This document shows, one piece after another, positions 1 to 10,145 of a stretch of DNA of 54,479 nucleotides. Source of the stretch: Bacteroidia bacterium (GTDB taxonomy: Bacteria > Bacteroidota > Bacteroidia > Cytophagales > Cyclobacteriaceae). A model generated the notes under the pieces. It saw only the letters and a program-made list of their open reading frames with translations. It was not told the DNA's origin and did no database searches. The translations under genes and the position numbers were made by a program. Location of the stretch: contig JAUHYU010000026.1 in the NCBI GenBank assembly GCA_030426345.1, positions 1 to 54,479 of the forward strand, in the 5' to 3' direction. The stretch's first letter is position 1. Every line of letters begins with the position of its first letter.

Positions 1-2
1 GA

Positions 3-1370
3 TCTTATGATGAGGTGAATTCTCGGACTGCGATTATGGGTAGGGTCAATTATGCCTTTGGTGATCGATATAATCTTTCTGCATCCATCAGAAGGGATGG
101 TTTCTCTCGCTTTGGAGCGGAAAATTTATATGGTAATTTCCCGTCATTGTCCGGAGCATGGACAATTACCAACGAGGACTTTATGGCAGCAGCCCCAAAG
201 TTCATTAACTATATAAAACTTCGTGCCAGTTGGGGTGTTAATGGAAATAGTAGTGGTTTGGAAGATTACAATGCCTATGCTAAGCTTGATAACAATATTT
301 ATCTCAACTATGATGGCGGGTATTTTCCAGCCGCATATACAGAAATTACTAGGATCGCCAATCCAGAATTGTCATGGGAAAAAACAGAGTCAATTAACTT
401 TGGATTGGATTTTGGTCTTTTCGGCAGTATGATAACGGGATCTTTGGATGTATATACTTCAGAAACAAGGGATTTGCTTTTAGATCAGAAATTACCTGAT
501 CTCACCGGATTGCCTTCTGCTAAGACGAATATAGGTAATTTAAAAAATAATGGATTTGATCTAGGATTGAAAAGTACCAATATAAGTTCTACAGATTTTG
601 TATGGACTACTAGCTTGAATTTTAGCTACAATACCAATAAAATCACAACTTTAGGAAACGATCCACTTCCTGTCACGGATGCAGAAGGAAATCCTGTGTT
701 GGATGGGAGTGGAAATCCTGTATTGGCAGAACCAGATGATCTACAAAATGGATGGTTTATTGGTGAAAACAAAGACGTAATCTGGGATTTTGAGGCAGAT
801 GGTGTTTATCAAGTGGGTGAAGAAACAGAGGCTGCGGTATATGGTTTGTTTCCTGGAGATTTCAGGGTTGTAGATCAGAATCAGGATGGCGTTATTAATG
901 TTGATGATAAGAAATTCCTTGGCCTGAGCAATAACCCTTGGTATATCACTTTCAGGAACGACGTAGAATGGAAAGGATTCGACTTAGGTGTGGTGTTCCT
1001 TGCAAGACTTGGTTATAAGGGGCGTACCATCCAGCCATTTAACTGGGAACAGGGGTACATCAAAAACCACAACTGGAGAAAGGTTCCTTACTGGACTCCA
1101 CTGAATCAGACAGATGATGCAGCAAGGATCAATTCAATTCGATTGGGAGGTCATGAATTGGCGTTATCTAAATCCTACGTGCGCTTGCAAAATGTTTCTC
1201 TTGGCTACAGTTTGCCTGCTAATGTTCTAGAGCAAATCAAAATAGACCGTGTGCGATTGGCATTTAATATTGAAAATGCCGGAGTATGGACGGATTGGAT
1301 TTATGGAGACCCCGAATCAGAAAGGGAAATGCCTAGAACATATTCCTTTAGTTTAGACTTCACATTCTAG
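3..1370 (+). CDS. SusC/RagA-family TonB-dependent outer-membrane transporter, C-terminal part
   Basis: The reading frame is open from the left edge (codons S-Y-D-E-V-N from base 3), so this is the C-terminal ~456 residues of a roughly 1000-residue SusC protein. It shows the beta-barrel end typical of the family: alternating aromatic strands, the NLSASIRRDGFSRFG segment, the LSGAWTITNEDF strand, a D-rich loop (VVDQNQDGVINVDDKKFLG) and a terminal aromatic strand ending in F (SFSLDFTF) for BAM recognition. The protein imports oligosaccharides or other ligands across the outer membrane using TonB. The SusD partner follows 55 bp downstream on the same strand. Substrate cannot be read from the barrel alone; the plug and signal peptide are outside the window. 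Confidence 0.93.
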   Translation, partial: SYDEVNSRTAIMGRVNYAFGDRYNLSASIRRDGFSRFGAENLYGNFPSLSGAWTITNEDFMAAAPKFINYIKLRASWGVNGNSSGLEDYNAYAKLDNNIYLNYDGGYFPAAYTEITRIANPELSWEKTESINFGLDFGLFGSMITGSLDVYTSETRDLLLDQKLPDLTGLPSAKTNIGNLKNNGFDLGLKSTNISSTDFVWTTSLNFSYNTNKITTLGNDPLPVTDAEGNPVLDGSGNPVLAEPDDLQNGWFIGENKDVIWDFEADGVYQVGEETEAAVYGLFPGDFRVVDQNQDGVINVDDKKFLGLSNNPWYITFRNDVEWKGFDLGVVFLARLGYKGRTIQPFNWEQGYIKNHNWRKVPYWTPLNQTDDAARINSIRLGGHELALSKSYVRLQNVSLGYSLPANVLEQIKIDRVRLAFNIENAGVWTDWIYGDPESEREMPRTYSFSLDFTF

Positions 1371-1425
1371 TCAGGCGATTGACTGAATAGAAAGTTGAAT
1401 TTTTAACATAGAAAATAAATTAAAT

Positions 1426-3465
1426 ATGAAAAATATAAAATTATTTAAAGGGGTGATCGTAGTGGTGTTCCTCTTGTTTTCAATTTCCTGTAGTGATGAT
1501 TTCCTGGATGAAAAGCCATTGTCTTTTTTGAGCCCGGAAAATACATTCGTTGATGCAGCTGGACTGCAAACAGCAGTGGAAAGATCAATTAAAGGCGTTT
1601 TTAACCAGTGGAATGGCGATACCCGAGAATTGATGTTTAATAGCAACATGAGTGATGCAACTGTGGTCAGTGCTACAGATAAGCCGGATGCTTGGGTTGA
1701 TTTGCGTACCTATGCAACCCCACTCAATAGCAGGAACAATGATGCGGGACGTGCCAGGTCTTTTTATGCGGATAATTATAAACATATCAAAGCTGCAAAT
1801 ACAGCCATCGATTACATAGATATTCCGGATTGGGAAGGAGGAGAAAATGATCCTGAAAGGAACCATATTTTAGGGACTGCCTATTTTATGAGGGCATTTT
1901 ATTATTTGCAATTGACCATGCAGTTTGGTAATGTGGCTCTTCCACTCAATGTAGTAACTGAAGCGAGAAGGGATTTTAAAGTGTTTCATATGCAGGGTAT
2001 CTGGGATCAGATGATAGAGGATTTGGAATATGCTGTGCAACATGTCAAGCCCAAAAGTGAATTGCCAATTGGCCAACCACCCAGGGATGCGGTAAGGATT
2101 CTTTTAGCTAAGTATTATATGTTGAATGAAAGATTCGCTGATGCTGAACAATTGATGGATGATATCTTTAATGATGGCGAGTCTCGGTTGTTTACGGATG
2201 CTGATATCCCTTCAGGTGTAGATTCTGTTGAGGTGGCTAATACGCTCAGCCCATTTACCGGAGAAAGGTATCCGGGTAAAACCGGCTATGCATCGGCTGA
2301 TGCAGTGAATTACTTGCATATGGATAAAGGAGCTCAAAAAACCAGCAATCCTGAAGGGATTTGGCTTGTGGTAAATGAACCTTTTGTTTTGGGAAGCCAA
2401 GGACGATCAGCTAGGATACGTGCCTGGGGCCCTAACTTTGTAAGTACCAACAAAGGAGTTACGGCTCCACCAACTGGTAGTGCCACAGGTACCAACGTTC
2501 AACAGGGAACAGGCGACAAAGGTGGACAGATGATGCAGAAATATGGTAGGGGCCAAGGCTTTGCCCGTCCGACCAATTATTCCCAGTATGATATATGGAA
2601 TTACGGTGGTATGGTGGATGAGCAGGACTATCGTCACAAAGATGTTAGCTGGATGGAAATGGAAGATGTATTGTATGACAATCCTTCATTGAAAGATGAC
2701 CCATCTACTGCCCCTTACTATTTACAGCCTCTTCGCTTACGTCATACTGATGGCACGCTGCTTTGTGAGGATACCATACGATGCTGGTACGGGTATCCTA
2801 GGTATAAATTTTATTCCTTGAATCAGGAAAGCCGTCCTGACAGACAGGATGGAGGAAAAATGGATATGTATATCATGAGAGTGGCAGAAGCCTATTTGGT
2901 TAGAGCCGAAGCGCGATTATGGCAAAATAATTATGCTGGAGCAGCTGATGATATCAATACCATTCGTCAGCGGGCAAATGCGATAGTAATGTATGACGCA
3001 GGAGATGTACAAACTATGGGGATTGGTGCAGTACTTGACGAAAGAAACCGTGAGTTGTTCGGAGAAGAGTATCGTCATGATGAGTTGGTACGTATGTCTG
3101 TTATTTTTGCAAAAACAGGAAAGCAAGCTTACAATGGCAAGACATATTCTATCAATGGAAACGATATCGAAAAGTCTTTGTCAGCAAATAACTTTTACTA
3201 TGACAGAATGATAGAGAAAAACTCTTTTTTCCGTGATGAGGTACCATGGGCTACTTATACAACTACTAAATACACGATCGATCCAAAGCATGTTTACTGG
3301 CCGGTCTATCAGGATTACATTGTTGGTAATGTAGAGAATACCTTGAATCAAACAACTGGGTATGATGGTTCTGAGAACAATGTAGAGCCCTTGACGCACG
3401 TGGTTCAACCTGCAGGTGTATCTAATACTGACCCGATGGAAGCTATTGGTGAAATAGGAGAATAG
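1426..3465 (+). CDS. SusD/RagB-family nutrient-binding outer-membrane lipoprotein
   Basis: 679 residues, starting with a lipoprotein signal (hydrophobic VVVFLLFSIS, then Cys near residue 22 followed by SDDFLDEKP, the usual SusD mature start). The N-terminal TPR-like region (YFMRAFYYLQLTMQFGNVALP) and the C-terminal RagB region (MRVAEAYLVRAEARLWQNNYAGAADDINTIRQRA, then ELFGEEYRHDELVRM) are characteristic. It caps the SusC barrel and binds the glycan at the cell surface. At 679 residues it is longer than the usual ~500-600, with a Gly/Thr-rich loop around residues 345-365. It is co-directional with SusC and followed by a strong terminator, so the pair forms one unit separate from the Tat oxidoreductases. 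Confidence 0.95.
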   Translation: MKNIKLFKGVIVVVFLLFSISCSDDFLDEKPLSFLSPENTFVDAAGLQTAVERSIKGVFNQWNGDTRELMFNSNMSDATVVSATDKPDAWVDLRTYATPLNSRNNDAGRARSFYADNYKHIKAANTAIDYIDIPDWEGGENDPERNHILGTAYFMRAFYYLQLTMQFGNVALPLNVVTEARRDFKVFHMQGIWDQMIEDLEYAVQHVKPKSELPIGQPPRDAVRILLAKYYMLNERFADAEQLMDDIFNDGESRLFTDADIPSGVDSVEVANTLSPFTGERYPGKTGYASADAVNYLHMDKGAQKTSNPEGIWLVVNEPFVLGSQGRSARIRAWGPNFVSTNKGVTAPPTGSATGTNVQQGTGDKGGQMMQKYGRGQGFARPTNYSQYDIWNYGGMVDEQDYRHKDVSWMEMEDVLYDNPSLKDDPSTAPYYLQPLRLRHTDGTLLCEDTIRCWYGYPRYKFYSLNQESRPDRQDGGKMDMYIMRVAEAYLVRAEARLWQNNYAGAADDINTIRQRANAIVMYDAGDVQTMGIGAVLDERNRELFGEEYRHDELVRMSVIFAKTGKQAYNGKTYSINGNDIEKSLSANNFYYDRMIEKNSFFRDEVPWATYTTTKYTIDPKHVYWPVYQDYIVGNVENTLNQTTGYDGSENNVEPLTHVVQPAGVSNTDPMEAIGEIGE

Positions 3466-3480
3466 ACCTTTTTAAATAAT

Positions 3481-3520
3481 AAACCCACTTGGTGAACACT
3501 GTTGCCAAGTGGGTTTTGTT
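3481..3520 (+). terminator. Rho-independent terminator after susD
   Basis: Perfect 12-bp stem: aaacccacttgg at 3481-3492 pairs with ccaagtgggttt at 3505-3516 across a 12-nt loop, followed by tgttttg. It begins 16 bp after the susD stop and ends the SusCD transcript. Confidence 0.85.
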
Positions 3521-3697
3521 TTGATAAAGCAACAATAAATTATTGTTTATAGCCTTTCTTTTGTGATTGAAAGTATATTTATTGTAAAGAATTTCATAAA
3601 TCGATTGACAGTTTGTTGTCTGGTTTTGCTATTCTAACAATAATTGTATTTGAAACTTACCAAAATCAAATCTTTTTAATCTAAAACATAATAAAAT

Positions 3698-5035
<1,338 letters not shown>

Positions 5036-5049
5036 TTGAATCATTACTC

Positions 5050-5949
5050 ATGAATAAAAAATTAGAATCAGATATGGATATTAGAAAGTCACGTCGTGAT
5101 TTTTTACAAAAAAGTGTTGCTGCTGGAGTGGGTCTATCATTGATAGACCCATTTTCTGTTAGCGCATTAGCTAAAAAATCTAAAATGAAACTTGGTCTTG
5201 TGACCTACCAGTGGGGCAAAGACTGGGATTTGCCAACACTCATCACAAACTGTGAAAAGACAGGCTTGCTTGGTGTGGAGTTGAGAACTGAACATGCTCA
5301 TGGAGTTGAGACCAATCTGTCGGCAAGTCAGCGTGCTGATGTAAAGAAACGCTTTGCTGATAGCTCGGTGACATGTATTGGATACGGATCAAATTATGCC
5401 TATCACTACACAGATCAAGCTGAGGTTCGTCAGAATATTGAGGGAACAAAGGAATATCTCAAACTTTGCAAGGATATTGGAGCCACGGGGATAAAAGTTA
5501 AACCCAATGGATTGCCTAGCGAAGTTTCCAAAGAGAAGACCATTGCTCAGATTGCAGCATCGTTTAATGAAGTAGGTAAATATGCCAGTGATCTAGGGCA
5601 ATTAGTCCGCGTAGAAGTTCATGGAAAATTGACACAACAGTTACCAAATATGAAGGCCATTTTTGATCAGGTGACTGAGAAAAGTGTCAAAATATGCTGG
5701 AATTGTAACGATCAGGATTTGTTGCCACCGGGATTGGAAGCAAATTTCAATTCGGTAAAAAAATGGTTTGGCGATACAGTCCATGTTCGTGAATTGAATG
5801 TGGGTGATTATCCTTATCAAAAGCTCATGAATTTATTTAAAGATATAAAGTATAAAGGCTGGATATTGCTGGAGGCGCGAACTCAACCCGCTGACAGAGT
5901 AGCTGCAATGAAAGAGCAGTTAGACGTATTCAAATCCATGGTTGGGTAG
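5050..5949 (+). CDS. Tat-exported sugar phosphate isomerase/epimerase-like TIM-barrel protein
   Basis: 299 residues of the xylose-isomerase-like TIM-barrel (AP endonuclease 2) superfamily. A Tat signal (KSRRDFLQKS) begins about 10 residues in, so either the annotated ATG or the ATG at 5074 (MDIRKSRRDF) could be the start. Barrel landmarks are KLGLVTYQWGKDWDL, LLGVELRTEHAHGVE, VRVEVHGKL, CWNCNDQD and GWILLEAR, which supply metal-type Glu/Asp/His ligands. It probably isomerises, epimerises or eliminates an oxidised sugar in the periplasm. It sits between two Gfo/Idh/MocA enzymes, and its end overlaps the upstream extension of the next frame but not that gene's likely true start. Confidence 0.85.
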   Translation: MNKKLESDMDIRKSRRDFLQKSVAAGVGLSLIDPFSVSALAKKSKMKLGLVTYQWGKDWDLPTLITNCEKTGLLGVELRTEHAHGVETNLSASQRADVKKRFADSSVTCIGYGSNYAYHYTDQAEVRQNIEGTKEYLKLCKDIGATGIKVKPNGLPSEVSKEKTIAQIAASFNEVGKYASDLGQLVRVEVHGKLTQQLPNMKAIFDQVTEKSVKICWNCNDQDLLPPGLEANFNSVKKWFGDTVHVRELNVGDYPYQKLMNLFKDIKYKGWILLEARTQPADRVAAMKEQLDVFKSMVG

Positions 5950-6007
5950 TTTTGCACTAGCAATAAAAGTAAACCTGAAAATTTTTAGTTCTAATTCATC
6001 AATTAAC

Positions 6008-7477
6008 ATGACACATCGAAGAGGTTTTATTAAAAAGAGTATTTTTGGTGGCGCAGGCATAACTATTGGCGCAATGGGGTTTAGTGCAAAATCATATGGC
6101 TCGATTATGGGGGCCAATGATAGATTCCGAATAGCAGTTTGTGGGGTGAATGGCAGAGGGAAAAGTCACATTAGTGGGTTCAGCAAACTGGAAAATGTGG
6201 AAATCGTATATCTTGTAGATCCTGATAGCCTCGTGTTGGAAAACCGTGTACAACAGTTACGCGAACAAGAAGAAGGCATTAGTGGTCGTGTAAAGGGAGT
6301 TGCAGATGTGCGTCATGTCCTTGATGAAAAAAATATTGATGCGATTAGTGTTGCAACGCCAAATAGCTGGCATTCACAAATGGTGGTTTGGGCCGCCCAA
6401 TCGAAAAAACATTGCTACGTTGAGAAACCGGCTAGCCATGACATTTATGAAGGACGCGTCGCTTTGGCAGCTACTGAAAAATATGGCATTGTTGTTCAGC
6501 ATGGTACTCAGCGAAGAAGCGATCCAAATTGGGCGAGACAGGTATCAGATATTCGCTCAGGAAAGTATGGAAAAATGGTGGTTTCACATGGGTTTGCATG
6601 CAAACCACGTGAGGGCATTGGCTTTCAGCCTGCATCTGCCCCACCTGTAAATTTGGATTGGAACTTATGGAAAGGACCTGCCATTATCGATCAGTATAAT
6701 AAGAATCTGGTGCATTACAATTGGCACTGGAATTGGGCTGTGGGTAATGGGGAGTTGAATAATCAAGGAACGCATCAGCTTGATGTTGCGTACTGGGCGT
6801 TAGACCCTGAGATTGAAAATACACATCCCAAACGTGTAATGGCCATCGGAGGAAGATTCAATTGGAAGGATCAGGGTGAAACGCCGAATACTATGTTTGC
6901 TCTTGCCGAATTTGCAAATGGACAATATGTCTTTTTCAATGTGCGGAATGTCAACTACGAAGGGTATGAGAAGCAGGTGACAAACCATTTTTATTTTGAA
7001 GATGGTGGTAAGCTCATCAATGGCGAATATCAATCTCACAATGGCTGTCAACCTAGAAATGTGAAGATTAATGAAGTAGAGATTACTCCGGGGGGAAATT
7101 ATGGTAGTTTTATCGCCGCATGTCGTGCTGGTGATCCAAAAATGGCAAATGGAACGATGTATGATGCTCACTATAGCTGTACACTTGGTCACTTGATGAA
7201 CACGTCTTATCGGTTGGGCGAAAAAGTACCGTTTAATGCGAAGGCAGGTCAATTTGGTGATAACAAGCTGGCATATGAAGAGTTTATGAAAATCCATGCC
7301 ATTGCCCGTGACGGAATGGGGGTGCCTGAAGACAAAGCAGAATATGTTGTTGGCCCGTGGCTCGAGTTTGACGGAGAGGCAGAGCATTTTGTGGGTGATC
7401 ATTCAATTGAGGCAAACCGCCTGCTTGCAGATCCAAGAAATGCAGAATTCGATATGCCTTCACCAAAATCTGTTTAG
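6008..7477 (+). CDS. Tat-exported Gfo/Idh/MocA-family oxidoreductase
   Basis: The frame opens at 5942, but the ATG at 6008 is preferred because it puts the Tat motif (THRRGFIKKS, then GGAGITIGAMGF) at the N-terminus; this gives 489 residues. Landmarks are a Rossmann GVNGRGKSH, the EKPASHD motif, and a NWHWNWAVGNGELNNQGTHQLD segment in which HQLD is the His-x-x-Asp pair. It is clearly a paralog of the enzyme at 3698, but longer at the C-terminus (FARDG-like helices ending GDHSIEANRLLADPRN). A pair of exported oxidoreductases with an isomerase suggests oxidation followed by re-reduction of a glycoside. No obvious terminator follows; two copies of the interspersed repeat lie downstream. Confidence 0.88.
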   Translation: MTHRRGFIKKSIFGGAGITIGAMGFSAKSYGSIMGANDRFRIAVCGVNGRGKSHISGFSKLENVEIVYLVDPDSLVLENRVQQLREQEEGISGRVKGVADVRHVLDEKNIDAISVATPNSWHSQMVVWAAQSKKHCYVEKPASHDIYEGRVALAATEKYGIVVQHGTQRRSDPNWARQVSDIRSGKYGKMVVSHGFACKPREGIGFQPASAPPVNLDWNLWKGPAIIDQYNKNLVHYNWHWNWAVGNGELNNQGTHQLDVAYWALDPEIENTHPKRVMAIGGRFNWKDQGETPNTMFALAEFANGQYVFFNVRNVNYEGYEKQVTNHFYFEDGGKLINGEYQSHNGCQPRNVKINEVEITPGGNYGSFIAACRAGDPKMANGTMYDAHYSCTLGHLMNTSYRLGEKVPFNAKAGQFGDNKLAYEEFMKIHAIARDGMGVPEDKAEYVVGPWLEFDGEAEHFVGDHSIEANRLLADPRNAEFDMPSPKSV

Positions 7478-7538
7478 TGATTGAATTGGGACAAATGGGC
7501 ACATAGCGTATTTACCCCGATTTAAATAATTACTCTTT

Positions 7539-7560
7539 TCATGGATTTTTAGGGCTTTAG
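7539..7560 (-). repeat. Interspersed motif, copy 1
   Basis: Reads tcatggatttttagggcttt on the plus strand, the reverse of the A-run/GCCTCT/AAAATCCATGA consensus with small changes in the middle. Intergenic. Confidence 0.65.
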
Positions 7561-7641
7561 TGGCGATACGATCATCATAGGTGTCGGTACCTGCCTACAA
7601 GTATTAAATCATAACATTTATAATCATAGATTGTGACAAAA

Positions 7642-7663
7642 TCATGGATTTTAGATGCATTTT
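7642..7663 (-). repeat. Interspersed motif, copy 2
   Basis: Plus strand tcatggattttagatgcatt; matches the consensus except for the central GAG and a shortened T-run. Intergenic, 80 bp from copy 1 in the same orientation. Confidence 0.65.
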
Positions 7664-7819
7664 AGCATGATTTTTTACATTGGCTTGTTGTTCGGAATTA
7701 GATAGTTGCCATATATTTTATTTCCAACATTTTGGAGGGGACTGGTCTTAATTGATGGTTTTTTGAAAACATTAATGTCTTTTTGCATCTAAATTTTTGG
7801 GACATAATTCGATTGATCA

Positions 7820-8131
7820 ATGGAAAATTCAAATAATCTGATCAGGCTAAATCCACTAGACAATGTTTTGGTGGCAAGGAGGGAGATAGCCAAAGGCGAA
7901 CAGGTTGTAATTTCAGGAAAGGAGCTAATGATTTCACAACACATTGATCTTGGTTTTAAGCTGGCCGTCGTGAAAATCAGCGCAGGTGAAAAAATATTTA
8001 AATATGGTATCCCAATAGGCTCTGCTTCCAAGGATATTTTACCTGGAGAAATAGTCCATATACATAATTTACAGAGCGATTATTCCCAAACATATACGAT
8101 AGAAAACCAGAATGAATATGAAGGGAAGTAA
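7820..8131 (+). CDS. UxaA-family dehydratase, small SAF-domain subunit
   Basis: 103 residues matching the N-terminal SAF domain of altronate/galactarate dehydratases: LNPLDNVLVARREIAKGEQV, then HIDLGFKLAVVKISAGEKIFKYGIPIG and a DILPGEIVHIHNL end. In classical UxaA this domain is fused to the catalytic part; here it is a separate gene whose last 20 bp overlap the large-subunit gene, implying translational coupling and a two-subunit enzyme. Split UxaA halves are known from Campylobacter L-fucose clusters. With the downstream SDR and FAH-fold genes, dehydration of a deoxy-aldonate such as L-fuconate is the likely reaction (inference). Confidence 0.88.
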   Translation: MENSNNLIRLNPLDNVLVARREIAKGEQVVISGKELMISQHIDLGFKLAVVKISAGEKIFKYGIPIGSASKDILPGEIVHIHNLQSDYSQTYTIENQNEYEGK

Positions 8132-9317
8132 GTGGGAAGGTTATATTAGGAAAGACGGCAGGAAAGGTATTAGAAACCTGATTTTAGTAGCTTACCTTGT
8201 AGAATGCGCACACCATGTAAGTACCGAAATAGCCATTCCATATAAGCATGATGGAGTTCAGGTTATTGGTTTTGGAGGGTGCTACCCAAATAAACATGCA
8301 GACAGGGTGATGAAGAGGCTTTGCACCCACCCGAATGTAGGAGCGGTATTGCTGGTTTCATTAGGTTGTGAAAGTTTTAATAAGCGAAGTCTTGCCAATA
8401 CGATTGAAGAAAGTGGAAGGCCAGTGAATACCTTGGTGATTCAGGAAACTGGGGGAACCCGTAAGACTGTCGCGGAGGGAAGGCGGTGGGTGGAAGAAAC
8501 ACGCTTGATATTGAAAGAGACGCCTAAGGTAGAAATGGGGTTGAGTGATTTGGTAGTTGGGGCTATTTGTGGAGGGTCAGATGCCACAAGTGGTATCAGT
8601 GGAAACCCGGCTGTGGGTATGGTGTTTGACAAGCTTTCCAATGAAAATAGTATAGCCATTTTTGAAGAAACCGGGGAGATGATAGGCTGTGAAGACCATT
8701 TGGTATCAAGGGCACAAACACTAGGATTGGCAGAAGAGCTTAGAAAGTCCATGCAAAAGGCAGCACGTTATTATACCGTGATGGGGCATGCGAGTTTTGC
8801 ACCTGGAAATGCCGATGGAGGTCTTAGTACGATAGAAGAAAAATCACTCGGAGCTTATAGTAAAAGTGGTAGTAGTAAAATTTCTGGATTGCTAAAGCCC
8901 GGAGATATTCCTGAAAAAGGAGGTTTATATTTATTGGATGTGGTGCCGGACGGAGAGCCGAGGTTTGGTTTTCCCAATATCAATGATAATGCCGAGATAT
9001 CAGAGTTAATCTCGTGTGGATGTCATATCATCTTGTTCATAACCGGTAGAGGGTCAGTCGTTGGGTCGGCAATTTCTCCGGTGATTAAAATCTGTGCCAA
9101 TCCAAAAACTTATGATAGGATGTCGGATGACATGGATGTGAATGCCGGAAAAGTCATATTGGGTGACGCGGACCTCCAAACCATAGCGGATGAAATATTG
9201 GCCAAAATCCATGAAATTTCCATGGGAAATAAAAGTGCCTCTGAAGGGTTAGGACATCAGGAATTTGTATTGCAGTATAAATCATTTCAGCCTGCAGGGC
9301 CCTCCTGCTTGCCATAA
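8112..9317 (+). CDS. UxaA-family dehydratase, large catalytic subunit
   Basis: 401 residues, C-terminal catalytic domain of the altronate/galactarate dehydratase family. Diagnostic stretches are GYIRKDGRKGIRN, VIGFGGCYPNK, LLVSLGCESFN, GAICGGSDATSGISGNPAVG and the Cys-containing ISCGCHIILFITGRGS; several Cys (GGCYPN, LGCESF, AICGGSD) fit the family's metal/Fe-dependent site. The start may be the ATG at 8112 or the one at 8118, both overlapping the small subunit gene. It works with that subunit to dehydrate an aldonate to a 2-keto-3-deoxy acid. It is the second gene of a seven-gene plus-strand operon. Confidence 0.88.
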   Translation: MNMKGSKWEGYIRKDGRKGIRNLILVAYLVECAHHVSTEIAIPYKHDGVQVIGFGGCYPNKHADRVMKRLCTHPNVGAVLLVSLGCESFNKRSLANTIEESGRPVNTLVIQETGGTRKTVAEGRRWVEETRLILKETPKVEMGLSDLVVGAICGGSDATSGISGNPAVGMVFDKLSNENSIAIFEETGEMIGCEDHLVSRAQTLGLAEELRKSMQKAARYYTVMGHASFAPGNADGGLSTIEEKSLGAYSKSGSSKISGLLKPGDIPEKGGLYLLDVVPDGEPRFGFPNINDNAEISELISCGCHIILFITGRGSVVGSAISPVIKICANPKTYDRMSDDMDVNAGKVILGDADLQTIADEILAKIHEISMGNKSASEGLGHQEFVLQYKSFQPAGPSCLP

Positions 9318-9344
9318 TTCATATCTTTAAGGAAACAATGGAAA

Positions 9345-10127
9345 ATGCACAATCATATATTTAATTTAAAAGGAAAGAAAGCAATAGTGACCGGTGGTGG
9401 TAGCGGAATTGGGCGATCTATTTCCATAGCACTTGCAGCCAACGGAGCTGATGTATCTATACTGGAATTGAACGTGGAGAGTGGCCAAAAAGTAGTGAGT
9501 GAAATTACCGCTATGGGAGGGACTGCCAAATGTATCCAATGCGATGTTGCGGATTTGATAAGTGTAGAACAGGCGTTTAAAACAGCAACGAATGGAAGAT
9601 CACTAGATATTCTGATCAATAATGCAGGCATCGCTCATGTTGGGAATGTCGACAATACCTCACCTGATGATTTTGATAGGATTTATAACGTCAATGTGAA
9701 AGGGGTTTTTCATTGCCTCAAAACCGGAGTAGAAAAAATGAAATCGAGAGGGGGCGCAATTGTCAATATTTCTTCGATCGTCGCCCATGTTGGAATTCCT
9801 GATCGGTTTGCCTATTCGATGAGCAAAGGTGCGGTTCATTCTATGACATTGTCGGTGGCGAAAGATTATGTCAGCAACAAAATCAGGTGCAACAGCATTT
9901 CTCCGGCACGAGTACACACACCATTTGTCGATGGTTTTATCAGCAAAAATTATCCAGGAAAGGAGAAGGAGACGTTTGAAAAACTATCTAAAACCCAGCC
10001 AATTGGCAGGATGGGAAAACCAGAAGAAATAGGTGCCTTGGTGCTTTATCTCTGCTCTGACGAAGCATCATTTATTACTGGATCCAACTTTCCCATTGAT
10101 GGAGGATTTGTCACCTTGAATAATTAA
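9345..10127 (+). CDS. SDR-family dehydrogenase, probable 2-keto-3-deoxy-sugar-acid 4-dehydrogenase
   Basis: 260 residues of a classical short-chain dehydrogenase. The cofactor glycine motif is TGGGSGIG around residues 16-23, NNAG lies near residue 90, the catalytic Ser in NISSIVAHVG and YSMSK (Tyr-x-x-x-Lys) near residue 155; the C-terminus has SDEASFITGSNFPIDGGF. Position between a sugar-acid dehydratase and an FAH-fold hydrolase suggests it oxidises 2-keto-3-deoxy-L-fuconate or -rhamnonate to the 2,4-diketo acid. Family membership is read directly; the substrate is inferred from context only. Confidence 0.88.
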   Translation: MHNHIFNLKGKKAIVTGGGSGIGRSISIALAANGADVSILELNVESGQKVVSEITAMGGTAKCIQCDVADLISVEQAFKTATNGRSLDILINNAGIAHVGNVDNTSPDDFDRIYNVNVKGVFHCLKTGVEKMKSRGGAIVNISSIVAHVGIPDRFAYSMSKGAVHSMTLSVAKDYVSNKIRCNSISPARVHTPFVDGFISKNYPGKEKETFEKLSKTQPIGRMGKPEEIGALVLYLCSDEASFITGSNFPIDGGFVTLNN

Positions 10128-10145
10128 TTATAATCAAACAATAGA

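Larger units (their letters stand above)
7478..7819. other. Gene-free spacer carrying two interspersed repeats
   Basis: 342 bp between the Tat oxidoreductase and the dehydratase operon. I see no convincing ORF. It holds two reverse-orientation copies of the window's dispersed motif (7539-7560 and 7642-7663) and presumably the promoter of the downstream operon, which I could not place on a TAnnTTTG element. Confidence 0.6.

Noticed and set aside
6800-7402. 200-residue antisense frame over the second Gfo/Idh/MocA gene
   Set aside because: Cys- and Ile-rich nonsense-like composition, no start context, and fully inside a strongly conserved gene.
9199-9222. Motif-like aaaatccatgaaa in the UxaA large subunit
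   Set aside because: Only the core matches and IHE is a plausible coding sequence; the upstream A-run is absent. Similar weak hits at 5931, 12475, 39611 and 40018 were left out.
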